Source: Pandoraea thiooxydans (lineage in GTDB: Bacteria > Pseudomonadota > Gammaproteobacteria > Burkholderiales > Burkholderiaceae). Taken from it: a stretch of 64,000 nucleotides of DNA. The notes under the pieces are model-generated. The model saw nothing but the letters and a program-made list of their open reading frames with translations, was not told the DNA's origin and made no database searches. Made by a program: the position numbers and the translations under genes. Positions 36,120-45,839 of the stretch are shown here, piece by piece. Within the stretch, counting starts at the first letter, position 1. Each line of letters opens with the position of its first letter. The stretch covers positions 1,054,001 to 1,118,000 of the forward strand of contig NZ_CP014839.1 of assembly GCF_001931675.1 (NCBI RefSeq), given 5' to 3'.

Positions 36120-37991
36120 ATGGCGTTACTACAAATTTCCGAACCGGGGATGTCACCCGCGCCGCATCAACGGCGCCTGGCGGTCGGCATCGACCTGGGA
36201 ACCACGCACTCGCTGGTGGCGACGGTGCGCAATGGCGTGGCTGAAGTCCTGCCCGACGAGCGGGGCAGAGTGCTGTTGCCCTCGGTGGTGCGTTACCTGG
36301 CTGGCGGTCGCACGCATATCGGGCATGCCGCCAAGGACGCCGCGGTGGAGGATCCGCGCAATACGATCGTCTCGGTCAAGCGCTTCATGGGGCGCGGCCT
36401 GAGCGATGTCGCGGAAGCCGACAACGCGCCCTATGATTTCGTCGATGCCCCCGGCATGGTGCAGTTGCGTACCACCGGCGGCGTCAAGAGCCCGGTCGAG
36501 GTATCGGCGGAAATCCTCGCCACGTTGCGCCAACGCGCCGAGGATTCGCTCGGCGACGAACTGCTGGGCGCGGTCATCACGGTGCCGGCGTATTTCGATG
36601 ATGCCCAGCGTCAAGCCACCAAGGACGCCGCGCAGCTGGCGGGTCTGAACGTGCTGCGCCTGCTCAACGAACCCACCGCGGCGGCGCTCGCGTATGGGCT
36701 CGATAATGGCGCCGAAGGCCTCTACGCCGTCTACGACCTGGGCGGCGGCACATTCGATATTTCCATCCTGCGGCTGACCAAAGGGGTGTTCGAAGTATTG
36801 GCCGCGGGTGGCGACTCCGCGCTTGGCGGTGACGATTTCGATCAGGCGCTCTATCGCTGGATCCTTGCCGAGGCCGGTTTGCCGGCAGCGCTCGCACCGC
36901 AGGACGTCCGGCAACTGTTGAATCAGGCGCGCACCGCCAAGGAGGCATTGTCCTCAACGGAGCAAACCGACATCGCGGCGACGCTCAGTGACGGCCGGGC
37001 GGTGAGCCTGACGATCAGCGCCGCGCAATTCGCCGGGTTGACGCAGCCCCTGGTGCAGAAAACCATCGGACCGATGCGCAAGGCGTTGCGTGACGCCGGC
37101 ATTGGCGCGCAAGAGGTCAAGGGCGTTGTGCTGGTGGGCGGCGCCACGCGCATGCCGCATGTGCGCGCCGCGGTCGGCGAGTTCTTCGGCCAGCCGCCGT
37201 TGACCGATCTCGACCCTGACCAGGTGGTCGCGCTGGGCGCGGCGATTCAGGCCAATCTGCTGGCGGGCAATCGCGCGCCCGGCGACGATTGGCTGCTGCT
37301 CGATGTGATTCCATTGTCGCTCGGCGTGGAAACGATGGGCGGCCTGGTGGAAAAGATCATTCCCCGCAACTCGACCATTCCGGTCGCCCGCGCCCAGGAA
37401 TTCACCACCTTCAAGGACGGCCAGACGGCGATGGCCATTCATGTCCTGCAAGGCGAGCGCGAACTGGCCAACGACTGCCGCTCGCTGGCCCGTTTCGAAT
37501 TGCGCGGCATCCCGCCCATGGCCGCCGGCGCGGCCCGGATTCGCGTGACCTACCAGGTCGACGCCGACGGGCTGCTCTCGGTGGTGGCCCAGGAACTCCA
37601 CTCGGGCGTGGAAGCGTCGATCGTGGTCAAGCCGTCTTACGGGCTGGCCGACGACGACATCGCGCGCATGCTGCAGGACAGTTTCAGTGCCGCCGAGGTC
37701 GACATGCGCGCACGTGCCCTGAGAGAAGAGCAGGTCGAGGCCGAGCGCTTGATCGCCGCGACCGAGAGCGCGCTGGATGCCGATCACGATCTGCTCGATG
37801 CGGCTGAGCGCACACGCATCGACGCGCAAATCGCCGCCTTGCGCACGCTAGCGACGGGCACCGATCACCTGGCGATCAAGGACGGCATCGACGCGCTTGG
37901 CCGTGCTACCGAGGATTTCGCCGCGCGCCGAATGGACAAGAGCATCCGGGCCGCGCTGGCCGGACGCAAGGTCAATGACCTGAATACGTGA
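36120..37991 (+). CDS. hscA: Fe-S assembly chaperone HscA (Hsp70)
   Basis: 623 residues. Hsp70 nucleotide-binding domain ([43 protein letters not shown]) and substrate-binding domain ([14 protein letters not shown]). It releases clusters from IscU in an ATP-dependent cycle with HscB. The N-terminal [19 protein letters not shown] is the usual HscA leader. A 103-bp gap separates it from hscB. Confidence 0.97.
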   Translation: MALLQISEPGMSPAPHQRRLAVGIDLGTTHSLVATVRNGVAEVLPDERGRVLLPSVVRYLAGGRTHIGHAAKDAAVEDPRNTIVSVKRFMGRGLSDVAEADNAPYDFVDAPGMVQLRTTGGVKSPVEVSAEILATLRQRAEDSLGDELLGAVITVPAYFDDAQRQATKDAAQLAGLNVLRLLNEPTAAALAYGLDNGAEGLYAVYDLGGGTFDISILRLTKGVFEVLAAGGDSALGGDDFDQALYRWILAEAGLPAALAPQDVRQLLNQARTAKEALSSTEQTDIAATLSDGRAVSLTISAAQFAGLTQPLVQKTIGPMRKALRDAGIGAQEVKGVVLVGGATRMPHVRAAVGEFFGQPPLTDLDPDQVVALGAAIQANLLAGNRAPGDDWLLLDVIPLSLGVETMGGLVEKIIPRNSTIPVARAQEFTTFKDGQTAMAIHVLQGERELANDCRSLARFELRGIPPMAAGAARIRVTYQVDADGLLSVVAQELHSGVEASIVVKPSYGLADDDIARMLQDSFSAAEVDMRARALREEQVEAERLIAATESALDADHDLLDAAERTRIDAQIAALRTLATGTDHLAIKDGIDALGRATEDFAARRMDKSIRAALAGRKVNDLNT

Positions 37992-38038
37992 ACGGCTGAT
38001 TCTCGCCGATTCGAATGCAAGAAACTGCGGACCGCAAA

Positions 38039-38380
38039 ATGTCACAAATCGTTGTATTACCCCACGTCGAACTCTGCCCGGAAGGCGCCGTGCTGGAAGT
38101 CCCGCCGGGCAAAAGCATTTGCGACACGCTGCTCGATAACGGCATCGAAATCGAGCACGCGTGCGAGAAATCGTGCGCCTGCACCACCTGCCACGTGATC
38201 GTGCGTGAAGGGTTCGATACCCTCGAGCCCGCCGAGGACGACGAGGAAGATCTGCTCGACCGGGCCTGGGGGCTGGAACCCACCTCTCGCCTGTCGTGCC
38301 AGGCGATCGTGCCCGAGGGCGCCGAACTGGTTATCGAGATTCCGAAATACTCGATCAACCACGCTAAGGAAAATCACTGA
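38039..38380 (+). CDS. fdx: 2Fe-2S ferredoxin (adrenodoxin type)
   Basis: 113 residues. The cluster ligands Cys42, 48, 51 and 87 ([10 protein letters not shown] and LSCQA) have the same numbers as E. coli Fdx. It supplies electrons for cluster assembly on IscU. ATG 38039 is chosen over an upstream frame starting at 38015, since [17 protein letters not shown] is the family start. Confidence 0.97.
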   Translation: MSQIVVLPHVELCPEGAVLEVPPGKSICDTLLDNGIEIEHACEKSCACTTCHVIVREGFDTLEPAEDDEEDLLDRAWGLEPTSRLSCQAIVPEGAELVIEIPKYSINHAKENH

Positions 38381-38429
38381 TCGTTGCCGCCGAACTCCCG
38401 TGAAGGCAGCCGACTTGAGGAGAATGACG

Positions 38430-38624
38430 ATGAAATGGACCGATACGTTGGATATTGCGATTGCGTTGTACGAGACCCATCCCGACGTCGATCCGCGTTA
38501 TGTGCGCTTTACCGATTTGCATAACTGGGTGATGTCGCTGGAGGACTTCGACGACGATCCGAAGCACTCTGGGGAGAAGATTCTCGAGGCGATTCAAATG
38601 GCGTGGATCGACGAAGCACGCTGA
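38430..38624 (+). CDS. iscX: Fe-S assembly protein IscX
   Basis: 64 residues, the usual length: [36 protein letters not shown] and [12 protein letters not shown]. It binds IscS and iron and adjusts cluster assembly. GAGGAG lies 8 nt ahead of ATG 38430; an ATG two codons upstream is too close to it. Last gene of the isc operon, followed by a strong terminator. Confidence 0.95.
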   Translation: MKWTDTLDIAIALYETHPDVDPRYVRFTDLHNWVMSLEDFDDDPKHSGEKILEAIQMAWIDEAR

Positions 38625-38652
38625 GCATCCGTCCGCGGCCTTGGCCTTGGAT

Positions 38653-38688
38653 AAAAAAAGGGCGATCCCCAGAAGGATCGCCCTTTTT
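38653..38688. terminator. Bidirectional terminator at the end of the isc operon
   Basis: AAAAAAAGGGCGATCC (38653-38668) pairs with GGATCGCCCTTTTT (38675-38688) around a 6-nt loop. It also serves the convergent glycine-zipper gene. Confidence 0.92.
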
Positions 38689-38708
38689 GATTGCGAGCCT
38701 GGCGGATA

Positions 38709-39299
38709 CTATCCGGCCATCACAAGCCTGCCGTTCTCCAGCCGCACGCGGGTGCCCGGCTGCACGCCAGGGGCGCTACGGTAGTTGAAGCTGCGCCAGG
38801 TGCCGTTGTCCATATGGACGCTGACACGGTAATACGTTTCCGAACGCATATTCTTTTCGACTTCGTTGCCGGCCAGGCCGCCGCCCACGGCGCCGACGAC
38901 CGTCATGGCGGCACGGCCGTTGCCGGCGCCGAACTGGTTGCCGAGCAGGCCGCCGGCCAGCGCCCCGCCAATGGCGCCGATACCCGTGCTGGCGCCTTGC
39001 GTACGCACCGGCGTGACCGATGCCACGGTACCGCATGCGCTGCAGGCGCTGGCACGTTGATGGGCCCGGGCTTCCTGCGCTTCGCGCGCACGCGCCTGGG
39101 CCGCGCGCTGCTCATCGGTGCGTGAAGGTGAGGGCGCGTGCTGCGCCTGCGTGACCGCAGGTGTCGGGCGGTCGGTGCCGAGCGCCTTGGGCAGCACGCC
39201 GGTGATGGCGGCTACCGCGACCAGACTGGCGATCAATACCGCGCCGGCGGCGGTCGCCACGAGCGGATGCAGGCGGCGTGATGAGTTATTGGTATCCAT
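38709..39299 (-). CDS. Glycine-zipper 2TM domain protein (17-kDa antigen-like)
   Basis: 196 residues. A short cytoplasmic N-terminus, one hydrophobic helix (about 14-34), then an Ala/Arg/Gln-rich stretch, a CSAC pair near residue 85 and a glycine-zipper double helix (IGAIGGALAGGLLGNQFG and VVGAVGGGLAGNEV). The C-terminal YYRVSVHMDNG domain is the SlyB/Rickettsia 17-kDa-like end. It is probably an envelope protein anchored in the inner membrane. ATG 39299 has GGGAG upstream; the longer frame to 39587 is rejected. Confidence 0.82.
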   Translation of the reverse strand: MDTNNSSRRLHPLVATAAGAVLIASLVAVAAITGVLPKALGTDRPTPAVTQAQHAPSPSRTDEQRAAQARAREAQEARAHQRASACSACGTVASVTPVRTQGASTGIGAIGGALAGGLLGNQFGAGNGRAAMTVVGAVGGGLAGNEVEKNMRSETYYRVSVHMDNGTWRSFNYRSAPGVQPGTRVRLENGRLVMAG

Positions 39300-39575
39300 A
39301 GGAGATGCTCCCGCGTGTTCTGTATTCCGTATTCTTTTGGCGCCAGCCTGAGTGGGGGGCTGGCTTGCCGTAAGTGTCGGTGAATTGCCGGACCCCAATG
39401 GTTTCAATTTGTAACGGCTTGTAAGCCTGCCGGCCGTGGCGCATCGGGCAAACACCGTGTCGGACGTCGCGACAAGGATTGCGGGGCCACCGCGCGGGCG
39501 CGCGAGGGGTAACCGCTCAGAAACGGTTACAAATTCGGCTGCGGCTTTTCGAGCGCGACGCGCGCCCGACACCGG

Positions 39576-39607
39576 CCATCGGGCCATCGAACCATCGAAC
39601 CATCGGG
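39576..39607. repeat. Four tandem copies of an 8-bp unit
   Basis: CCATCGGG, CCATCGAA, CCATCGAA, CCATCGGG at 39576-39607, in the 390-bp gap between the glycine-zipper gene and lysS. Apart from the lysS terminator nothing else is recognised in the gap. Confidence 0.8.
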
Positions 39608-39635
39608 CAGCACCGGCGAGAGCGCAGAGCGGCTC

Positions 39636-39668
39636 GCAAAAATAGAAAAGGGCGGCCTGGGCCGCCCC
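39636..39668 (-). terminator. Rho-independent terminator of lysS
   Basis: GGGCGGCC (39650-39657) pairs with GGCCGCCC (39660-39667). On the minus strand the stem is followed by TTTTCTATTTTT. It lies 23 bp after the lysS stop. Confidence 0.88.
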
Positions 39669-39690
39669 GACAACGGTGCTGAGATACGGC

Positions 39691-41223
39691 TCAGTCTTCC
39701 CGGCGCATGTGAGGAAACAGAATCACGTCGCGAATATTTGCACTGTTGGTCAGCAGCATGACCAGACGGTCGATGCCGATGCCGCAACCACCGGTCGGCG
39801 GCATGCCGTATTCGAGCGCGCGAATGTAGTCGGCGTCGTAGAACATCGCTTCCTCGTCGCCCGCGTCCTTTTGCTCGACCTGCTTGCGAAAGCGCGCGGC
39901 CTGGTCTTCCGGATCGTTGAGCTCGGAGAACCCGTTGGCGATTTCACGTCCGGTAATGAACAGTTCGAAGCGTTCAGTGACACCGGGGATTCGATCCGAG
40001 GCGCGCGCCAGCGGCGACACTTCGACCGGGTAATCGACGATGAAGGTGGGCTCCCACAACTGGCTCTCCGCCGTCTCCTCGAACAGCGCCAACTGGAGCG
40101 CACCGAGCCCGGCGTTGAGAAAATTGGCGGCTTGCGTATCGACACCGAATTTCTTGAGTTCGGTGCGCAGGAATGCGGCATCCTGCAATTGCGCGTCCGT
40201 GTAGTGCGGCGCGTATTTCTGGATCGCAGCGCAAATTGTCAGGCGGTGAAACGGCTTGGAAAAATCCAGTTCGCGGCCTTGGTATTCGATGCGCGCCGCG
40301 CCGTGTGCGTCGGTCGCAGCCTGGCGGATCAGGTTTTCGGTGAAATCCATCAGCCACGTGTAATCGGTATAGGCCGCATAGAACTCCATCATCGTGAATT
40401 CCGGATTGTGGCGCGGCGAGACGCCCTCGTTGCGGAAGTTGCGATTGATCTCGAACACGCGTTCGAACCCACCGACGATGAGTCGCTTCAGATACAGTTC
40501 CGGTGCGATGCGCAGGTACATATCCATGTCCAGCGCATTGTGGTGCGTAATGAACGGCTTGGCTGCGGCACCGCCGGGAATCACATGCAGCATCGGCGTT
40601 TCGACTTCCATGAAGTCGGCGTCGGCCATGTATTTGCGGATCGAGGCGATCGCCCTGGTGCGCGCGGCGAACGTCGCGCGCGTCTCGGGCGATACGATCA
40701 GGTCGACGTAGCGCTGGCGATACCGGGTTTCCTGATCCGCCAGCCCGTGGAATTTGTCCGGCAACGGGCGCAATGCCTTCGACAGCAGGCGCAGTTCCTT
40801 GACGCGCACCGACAGTTCGCCCTTGTTGGTGCGGAACAGCACGCCGCGCGCGGCAATGATGTCGCCCATGTCCCAGTGCTTGAAGGCCGTCTGGGTTTGC
40901 GCTCCGACATCCTCGGCGCTGATGAAGAACTGAATCTGGCCCGTGGCATCCTGCACGGTGGCGAAGCTGGCTTTGCCCATGACGCGCTTGAGCATCATGC
41001 GGCCGGCTACCGCTACAGTGTGCTGGCGTGCCTCGAGTTCTTCCTTGGTGACCGTGCCAAAACTCGCATGCAGATCGCCGGCATGGTCGGTGGGCCGAAA
41101 GTCGTTGGGGTAGGCTACGCCGGCAGCCCGAATCGCCTGCAGCTTCTCGCGACGCTCGGCGATGATTTGGTTTTCGTCCAGCGCCTCCGGGGCGCTTGCG
41201 GGTGTGTTGCGGGAGTCGGTCAT
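39691..41223 (-). CDS. lysS: Lysyl-tRNA synthetase (class II)
   Basis: 510 residues, normal length. An N-terminal OB-fold anticodon-binding domain ([19 protein letters not shown]), and class II motifs: [20 protein letters not shown] (motif 1), [20 protein letters not shown] (motif 2) and [14 protein letters not shown] (motif 3). It charges tRNA-Lys. It is 15 bp after the lysozyme-inhibitor gene on the same strand, an insertion in the common prfB-lysS pair. Confidence 0.98.
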   Translation of the reverse strand: MTDSRNTPASAPEALDENQIIAERREKLQAIRAAGVAYPNDFRPTDHAGDLHASFGTVTKEELEARQHTVAVAGRMMLKRVMGKASFATVQDATGQIQFFISAEDVGAQTQTAFKHWDMGDIIAARGVLFRTNKGELSVRVKELRLLSKALRPLPDKFHGLADQETRYRQRYVDLIVSPETRATFAARTRAIASIRKYMADADFMEVETPMLHVIPGGAAAKPFITHHNALDMDMYLRIAPELYLKRLIVGGFERVFEINRNFRNEGVSPRHNPEFTMMEFYAAYTDYTWLMDFTENLIRQAATDAHGAARIEYQGRELDFSKPFHRLTICAAIQKYAPHYTDAQLQDAAFLRTELKKFGVDTQAANFLNAGLGALQLALFEETAESQLWEPTFIVDYPVEVSPLARASDRIPGVTERFELFITGREIANGFSELNDPEDQAARFRKQVEQKDAGDEEAMFYDADYIRALEYGMPPTGGCGIGIDRLVMLLTNSANIRDVILFPHMRRED

Positions 41224-41238
41224 GGGCGGGATGGAGAG

Positions 41239-41757
41239 TTATTCGGTAAAGCGAAGCGCGTGCAGCAGCGCGTTTTTCATCTGGCCGTCGGGCGCGCCCA
41301 GCCAGATCAGTTCAGTCTTGTCCTCGTGATGCTTCGAGGCTTGCGGCGCGGCGCCAGGATCGCGCACGAACATGCCCACCATGGTGTCCGAGCGAGGCTC
41401 GAACAGAACGTGGATGTGCTCGCTCGGGCAGTCGTGCGGTTTGCAGCTCTCGGCGAGCAGCCACGGCTTGCCGTTGATCTGTATCCGTTGCGCCGGCGTC
41501 GACGTACCGCCGGTCCTGACCCAGCCGGGCAGACCCGCGCTGGCGATCAGCTGTCGGTAAGCATCGGCGAACATCGGCATTTTCAGCAAGTCATGCAGGT
41601 ACGGGCCGGACGCCTCGCTGGCGAGCTCGCCGCCATCGTGCGCCGGCCGGCCGGCAAACCCGGACGAGGAAGCCGCGGCCGGCAGGCTCATGGAGCCGGC
41701 CTGAACGCTGGCAATTCCCAGTCCTGCCAATGCCAGTGCGCATAGCAGCCGACGCAT
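41239..41757 (-). CDS. ivy: Ivy-type C-type lysozyme inhibitor, periplasmic
   Basis: 172 residues. A signal peptide (MRRLLCALALAGLGIASVQA) is followed by a short linker and the Ivy domain: YLHDLLKMPMFADAYRQLI, LLAESCKPHDC and HIHVLFEP. The CKPHDC loop is the conserved element that plugs the lysozyme active site. It protects peptidoglycan from host lysozyme. ATG 41757 has AAGGGG 7 nt upstream and starts 2 bp after the prfB stop, so it is cotranscribed with prfB and lysS. Confidence 0.85.
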   Translation of the reverse strand: MRRLLCALALAGLGIASVQAGSMSLPAAASSSGFAGRPAHDGGELASEASGPYLHDLLKMPMFADAYRQLIASAGLPGWVRTGGTSTPAQRIQINGKPWLLAESCKPHDCPSEHIHVLFEPRSDTMVGMFVRDPGAAPQASKHHEDKTELIWLGAPDGQMKNALLHALRFTE

Positions 41758-41759
41758 CG

Positions 41760-42864
41760 TCACACCCCTTGCTTCAGGCTGGCAACGATGAAGTCATCCA
41801 GGTCGCCGTCGAGCACGGCGCGCGTGTTGCTGACCTCGACATTGGTGCGCAAATCCTTGATACGCGACTGATCGAGCACGTATGAGCGGATCTGATGACC
41901 CCAGCCCACGTCGGTCTTGCTCGACTCGAGTTTGTCCTGCTCGGCCTGGCGCTTGCGCAATTCGAACTCGAACAGGCGCGACTTGAGCATCGCCATGGCC
42001 TCGGCGCGATTGCGGTGCTGCGAGCGATCGTTCTGGCACTGCACGACGATGCCGGTCGGCAAGTGAGTGATGCGCACCGCCGAGTCGGTCTTGTTGATGT
42101 GCTGCCCGCCGGCGCCGGAGGCACGGAACGTGTCGATGCGCAGATCGGCGGGGTTGATGTCGACCTCGATCGAGTCGTCCACCTCCGGGTACACGAACAC
42201 GCTCGAGAATGACGTATGACGGCCGCCCGACGAATCGAACGGCGACTTGCGCACCAGCCGGTGCACGCCTGTTTCGGTGCGCAGAAAGCCGTAGGCATAC
42301 TCGCCGTTGACCTTGATCGTCGCGCTCTTGATGCCGGCCACATCGCCGGCCGATTCTTCGAGGATTTCCGTCTTGAAGCCCTTGCGTTCGCAATATCGCA
42401 AATATTGGCGCAGCAGCATCGCCGCCCAATCGCAGGCTTCGGTGCCGCCAGCGCCGGCCTGGATGTCGAGAAAGCAATTGTTCGGGTCGACCGGATTGTT
42501 GAACATCCGGCGAAACTCCATATCGCCGACACGTCGGGCAATCGCGGCGGTGTCGGCCTCGACGGCGAGCAACGTTTCTTCGTCGGACTCTTCGCGCGCC
42601 AAATCGAACAGATCCTGGGTATTGCGCAGGTCCCCGTCGAGCGAGGTCAGGGCGAGTACGACGCCTTCGAGCTGTTTCTTTTCCTTGCCGAGTTCCTGGG
42701 CGCGCTTGGCGTCGTTCCAGACGTTCGGATCTTCGAGCTCCCGGTTGACGGAGTCTAGACGCAGTTCCTTGGCATCGTAGTCAAAGATACCCCCGTAGCT
42801 CGCCGGCGCGGGTGCGCAGGTCGGCGAGCAAAGTTTCGATGGCGTTGAGGCGTTCGGCTTCCAT
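41760..42864 (-). CDS. prfB: Peptide chain release factor 2 (programmed +1 frameshift)
   Basis: RF2 of 367 residues made from two frames: codons from ATG 42864 to CTT 42784 (27 residues), then +1 at CTT-TGA-C and on from GAC at 42782 to TGA at 41760. It recognises UGA and UAA; SPF in [12 protein letters not shown] is the stop-recognition tripeptide region and [14 protein letters not shown] carries the GGQ peptidyl-hydrolysis loop. Low RF2 makes the ribosome slip at its own UGA. Leads the prfB-ivy-lysS run. Confidence 0.96.
42780..42795 (-). other. RF2 programmed frameshift site
   Basis: On the minus strand CGG GGG TAT CTT TGA C. The GGGGG-containing Shine-Dalgarno-like element, the slippery CTT and the UGA-C context are the same as in the E. 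coli prfB site. Confidence 0.95.
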
Positions 42865-42969
42865 GAGCAGCAGTCAGTTCGGGAGAAACAGAAATTATAG
42901 CCGATCGAGGCGAGCCGGTCCGGCCGGCGAAGCGATAAACGACGCGCGAAACCCTTGCAAACACGCCAT

Positions 42970-44682
42970 TTACGCTCCCGCCGCGTGCTCGACGATCAGT
43001 TGCACGCGCGCCGCGCCGTTGAAGGTGTCGCTGGCCAGCCGATAGGCCACTAGCGCACGCTCGGGCAGCAGCACGTTATGGTTGAACCAAATGGCGTTGT
43101 AGCGCTGGCGCGGCTGGCCGGGGCGGCTCAGTTGCAGTTTCAGGTGCTTGTCCTTGAGCAGTGTCTGCGAGAGCACCTGGAATTCGCCGCAGAAGACCGG
43201 CGGCGGGAATCCCTGGCCCCATACCTGGCTGTCGAGCAGTTCCACGAAGGACGGCGAGAAGCATGTCTCGTCGTCGAGGTCGCCGTCGGTTTCAATCACC
43301 CGAGAGAGGGCTTTTTCGTCCAGCCACTCGCTGCCGACCGCCTCGAAGGCGGCGGCGAAACGGTCGACGTCGTCGGCTTGCAGGGTCAGTCCGGCCGCCA
43401 TCGCGTGCCCGCCGAATTTACGGATCAGGCCGGGATCGCGCTTGGTTACGAGGTCGAGCGCATCGCGCAGATGAAAGCCGGGAATCGAGCGGCCCGAGCC
43501 CTTGACCAGGCCGTCGTCGCCTGGCGCGAAAACGATCGTCGGTCGATAGAATTTTTCTTTCAGGCGCGCCGCGACGATGCCGATGACACCCTGGTGCCAG
43601 GTGTCGTTGAAAACGCACAGGGTCGAGGCTCGCCGCGGGTCGAAGCGGGCCAGGTCGGCCAGCGCTTCCTGCTGCATGCCGGTCTCGATCTCGCGCCGCT
43701 CGCGGTTCATGGCGTCGAGTTCCTGCGCCAGCTGCCAGGCGCGCCCGCTATCGTCGGTGAGCAGGCATTCGATGCCCAGCGACATATCGGCAAGCCGGCC
43801 CGCCGCATTCAGGCGCGGGCCGAGACCGAAGCCGAGATCGAAGCCGCCGGCGGTGCGAGCGTTGCGCCCGGCCGCCCGAAAGAGCGCGGCGATACCCGGT
43901 TGCATTCGCCCGGCGCGAATGCGGGAAAGACCTTGCGCCACCAGGATGCGGTTGTTGCTGTCGAGCTTGACCACGTCGGCGACCGTGCCCAGCGCGACCA
44001 GGTCGAGCAGGGCATCCAGGCGCGGCTGGCTGGCGGCATCGAAATGGCCGCGTTGGCGAAGTTCGGCGCGCAGCGCCAGCAGCACGTAAAACATCACGCC
44101 GACGCCGGCCAGATGCTTGCTCGCGAAGGTGCAGCCCGGCTGATTGGGATTGACGATGCAGCGCGCCTGCGGCAGCGTGTCGCCGGGCAAGTGGTGGTCG
44201 GTGACGACGACGTCGATGTTCAGCGCCTGGGCGGCGGCGACACCGTCGAGGCTGGCGATGCCGTTGTCGACGGTGATCAGCACGTCCGGCGCGCCGCCGC
44301 GCCGGCGCGCGGCCAGCGCGACGATTTCGGGCGTCAGGCCATAGCCGTATTCGAAGCGGTTGGGCACCAGGTAATCCACCTCCGCGCCCATCGTGCGCAG
44401 CCCGCGTACGGCGACGGCGCATGCCGTGGCACCGTCGCAGTCGTAGTCGGCCACCACCAGCATGCGCCGCCGCGCGGTGATGGCGTCGGCCAAAAAGGCG
44501 GCCGTCGCGTCGATGCCTTTGAGTTCGGAGGGCGGCAGCAGGCGTGATAGTCCGCTCTCCGTTTCGGCGGCCTGAGTGATACCGCGCGCCGCATACAGGC
44601 GCGCCAGAACCGGGTGCAAACCGGCGTTGCTCAACGCCTCGGCTGCTGCGGCAGGGTAGCTGCGGGTGACAAGTTGCGTCAT
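42970..44682 (-). CDS. recJ: Single-stranded-DNA exonuclease RecJ
   Basis: 570 residues. DHH-family motifs VVADYDCDG (I), the DHH triad VTDHHLPGD and [15 protein letters not shown], followed by the DHHA1 domain with [13 protein letters not shown] and a C-terminal OB-like domain. 5'-3' ssDNA exonuclease in recombination and repair. The start ATG 44682 overlaps the stop of the upstream gene (ATGA); a longer frame to 45108 is rejected. Confidence 0.97.
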   Translation of the reverse strand: MTQLVTRSYPAAAAEALSNAGLHPVLARLYAARGITQAAETESGLSRLLPPSELKGIDATAAFLADAITARRRMLVVADYDCDGATACAVAVRGLRTMGAEVDYLVPNRFEYGYGLTPEIVALAARRRGGAPDVLITVDNGIASLDGVAAAQALNIDVVVTDHHLPGDTLPQARCIVNPNQPGCTFASKHLAGVGVMFYVLLALRAELRQRGHFDAASQPRLDALLDLVALGTVADVVKLDSNNRILVAQGLSRIRAGRMQPGIAALFRAAGRNARTAGGFDLGFGLGPRLNAAGRLADMSLGIECLLTDDSGRAWQLAQELDAMNRERREIETGMQQEALADLARFDPRRASTLCVFNDTWHQGVIGIVAARLKEKFYRPTIVFAPGDDGLVKGSGRSIPGFHLRDALDLVTKRDPGLIRKFGGHAMAAGLTLQADDVDRFAAAFEAVGSEWLDEKALSRVIETDGDLDDETCFSPSFVELLDSQVWGQGFPPPVFCGEFQVLSQTLLKDKHLKLQLSRPGQPRQRYNAIWFNHNVLLPERALVAYRLASDTFNGAARVQLIVEHAAGA

Positions 44683-45761
44683 ATCGCGCTCAAGCCGGCC
44701 AGCCGGCTCGCCAGCGGCCCACGACGCCAGAATTTGCGCAGGTCGCCGCGCCGGGCCAGCAGTGTTACTTGCTGGGTGTCGCCGCATAGCGTGAGGCTCA
44801 GACGCGCCAGATCGCCCTGCTCCAATTGCGCCAGCGCCGGCGCGAACCAGGCGTTTTCCAGGCGCACCAGCGCATCGCGCCAGCGGGCCCAATCCTGGCG
44901 GACGAAGTGGCCGGCAAGCTCGCCCAGTTCGACCAGCGTGGTGCCCGCCGGCCACGTCGTCGGGCTCGGGCAGTCGTCGGCCGGCGTGCCGACGGGAATG
45001 CTGTGGTGCAACGCGAGCCCTCGCGTCGCCGGGTTTTCGCTGTGCACTGCCGCAAGATGCCGGCCGGGCCCATCTGCCGAAGCGAGCCTGCCGCCGCCAT
45101 ACAGCCATACGGAATTCACCGGCGGCAGGCCAAGCGCTTCTCGGCGCGCGTTGACCGGGTGATCGAACCAGGTCATCTGGATCTCGTTCTGCAATTTCAA
45201 CCAGGCACGGGCGCCATCGCCGCTGGGCATCCAGATGTCGATGTTATGGCCGCAGGCACGCAGCAGCGACGTCGTATGCAAGGCGCCCAGCGCGTCGTCG
45301 GCCAGATACCAACGCGCCGGCCGGGTGCCGGATGGGGCAAGCAGTGCGGCGTCGCCAGCTATCAGCGGCAGCGCGGCCGCGTGCAGGGCTGCGGCGTCCT
45401 GCGCATTGAGTTCGAGGTCCGACGGATCGGTTAATACGAGGTGATCGCGTGCGATGTGAATGTGTACCGGCTGCGCGCAGAACCAGGTGCGCTCGCCCGG
45501 CACGCCGCCATCGGCCAGCAACATGTATGGTGCCAGCGGCGTCTGGTCGCCGGACTCGGTCAAGCCGAAAGTACGCGCGAGCCAGCGCTCGTGCGGCAAC
45601 GTATGCTGAAACGGGTCGGCCGGCGCGTGATGATCGGTCAGACTGGCGCGCGCCAGCAACTTTTCCAGCGCGGGCAACTCCAATCCGGCGACGAGTGCGG
45701 CTGCCTCGGCTGCTGGCGGCAGTACGAAGGGCACCAACAGATGTAGGGCGGGTGTATCCAT
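44679..45761 (-). CDS. Uncharacterised conserved protein, phosphoglycerate-mutase-like (COG4255 type)
   Basis: 360 residues, no signal peptide or membrane segment. Conserved-looking blocks are HLLVPFVLPP at the start, WLARTFGL, QPVHIHIARDHLVL and IDIWMPSGDGARAWLKLQNE, then LPPVNSVWLYGGGRL. Relatives are often labelled cofactor-independent phosphoglycerate mutase, but the alkaline-phosphatase-type metal residues are not evident, so I do not assign the reaction. It ends inside the recJ start and is translationally coupled to it. It is divergent from lolC. Confidence 0.65.
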   Translation of the reverse strand: MDTPALHLLVPFVLPPAAEAAALVAGLELPALEKLLARASLTDHHAPADPFQHTLPHERWLARTFGLTESGDQTPLAPYMLLADGGVPGERTWFCAQPVHIHIARDHLVLTDPSDLELNAQDAAALHAAALPLIAGDAALLAPSGTRPARWYLADDALGALHTTSLLRACGHNIDIWMPSGDGARAWLKLQNEIQMTWFDHPVNARREALGLPPVNSVWLYGGGRLASADGPGRHLAAVHSENPATRGLALHHSIPVGTPADDCPSPTTWPAGTTLVELGELAGHFVRQDWARWRDALVRLENAWFAPALAQLEQGDLARLSLTLCGDTQQVTLLARRGDLRKFWRRGPLASRLAGLSAI

Positions 45762-45839
45762 AGTGTGCGAATTGTATGGCAAACTGCGCCCTGGCAGGCC
45801 GATACCCTACTGTCAAGTTACTAGAAAACAAGGTTAAGC

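Noticed and set aside
39676-41745. Plus-strand frame opposite lysS and ivy
   Set aside because: Antisense shadow of two well-supported genes.
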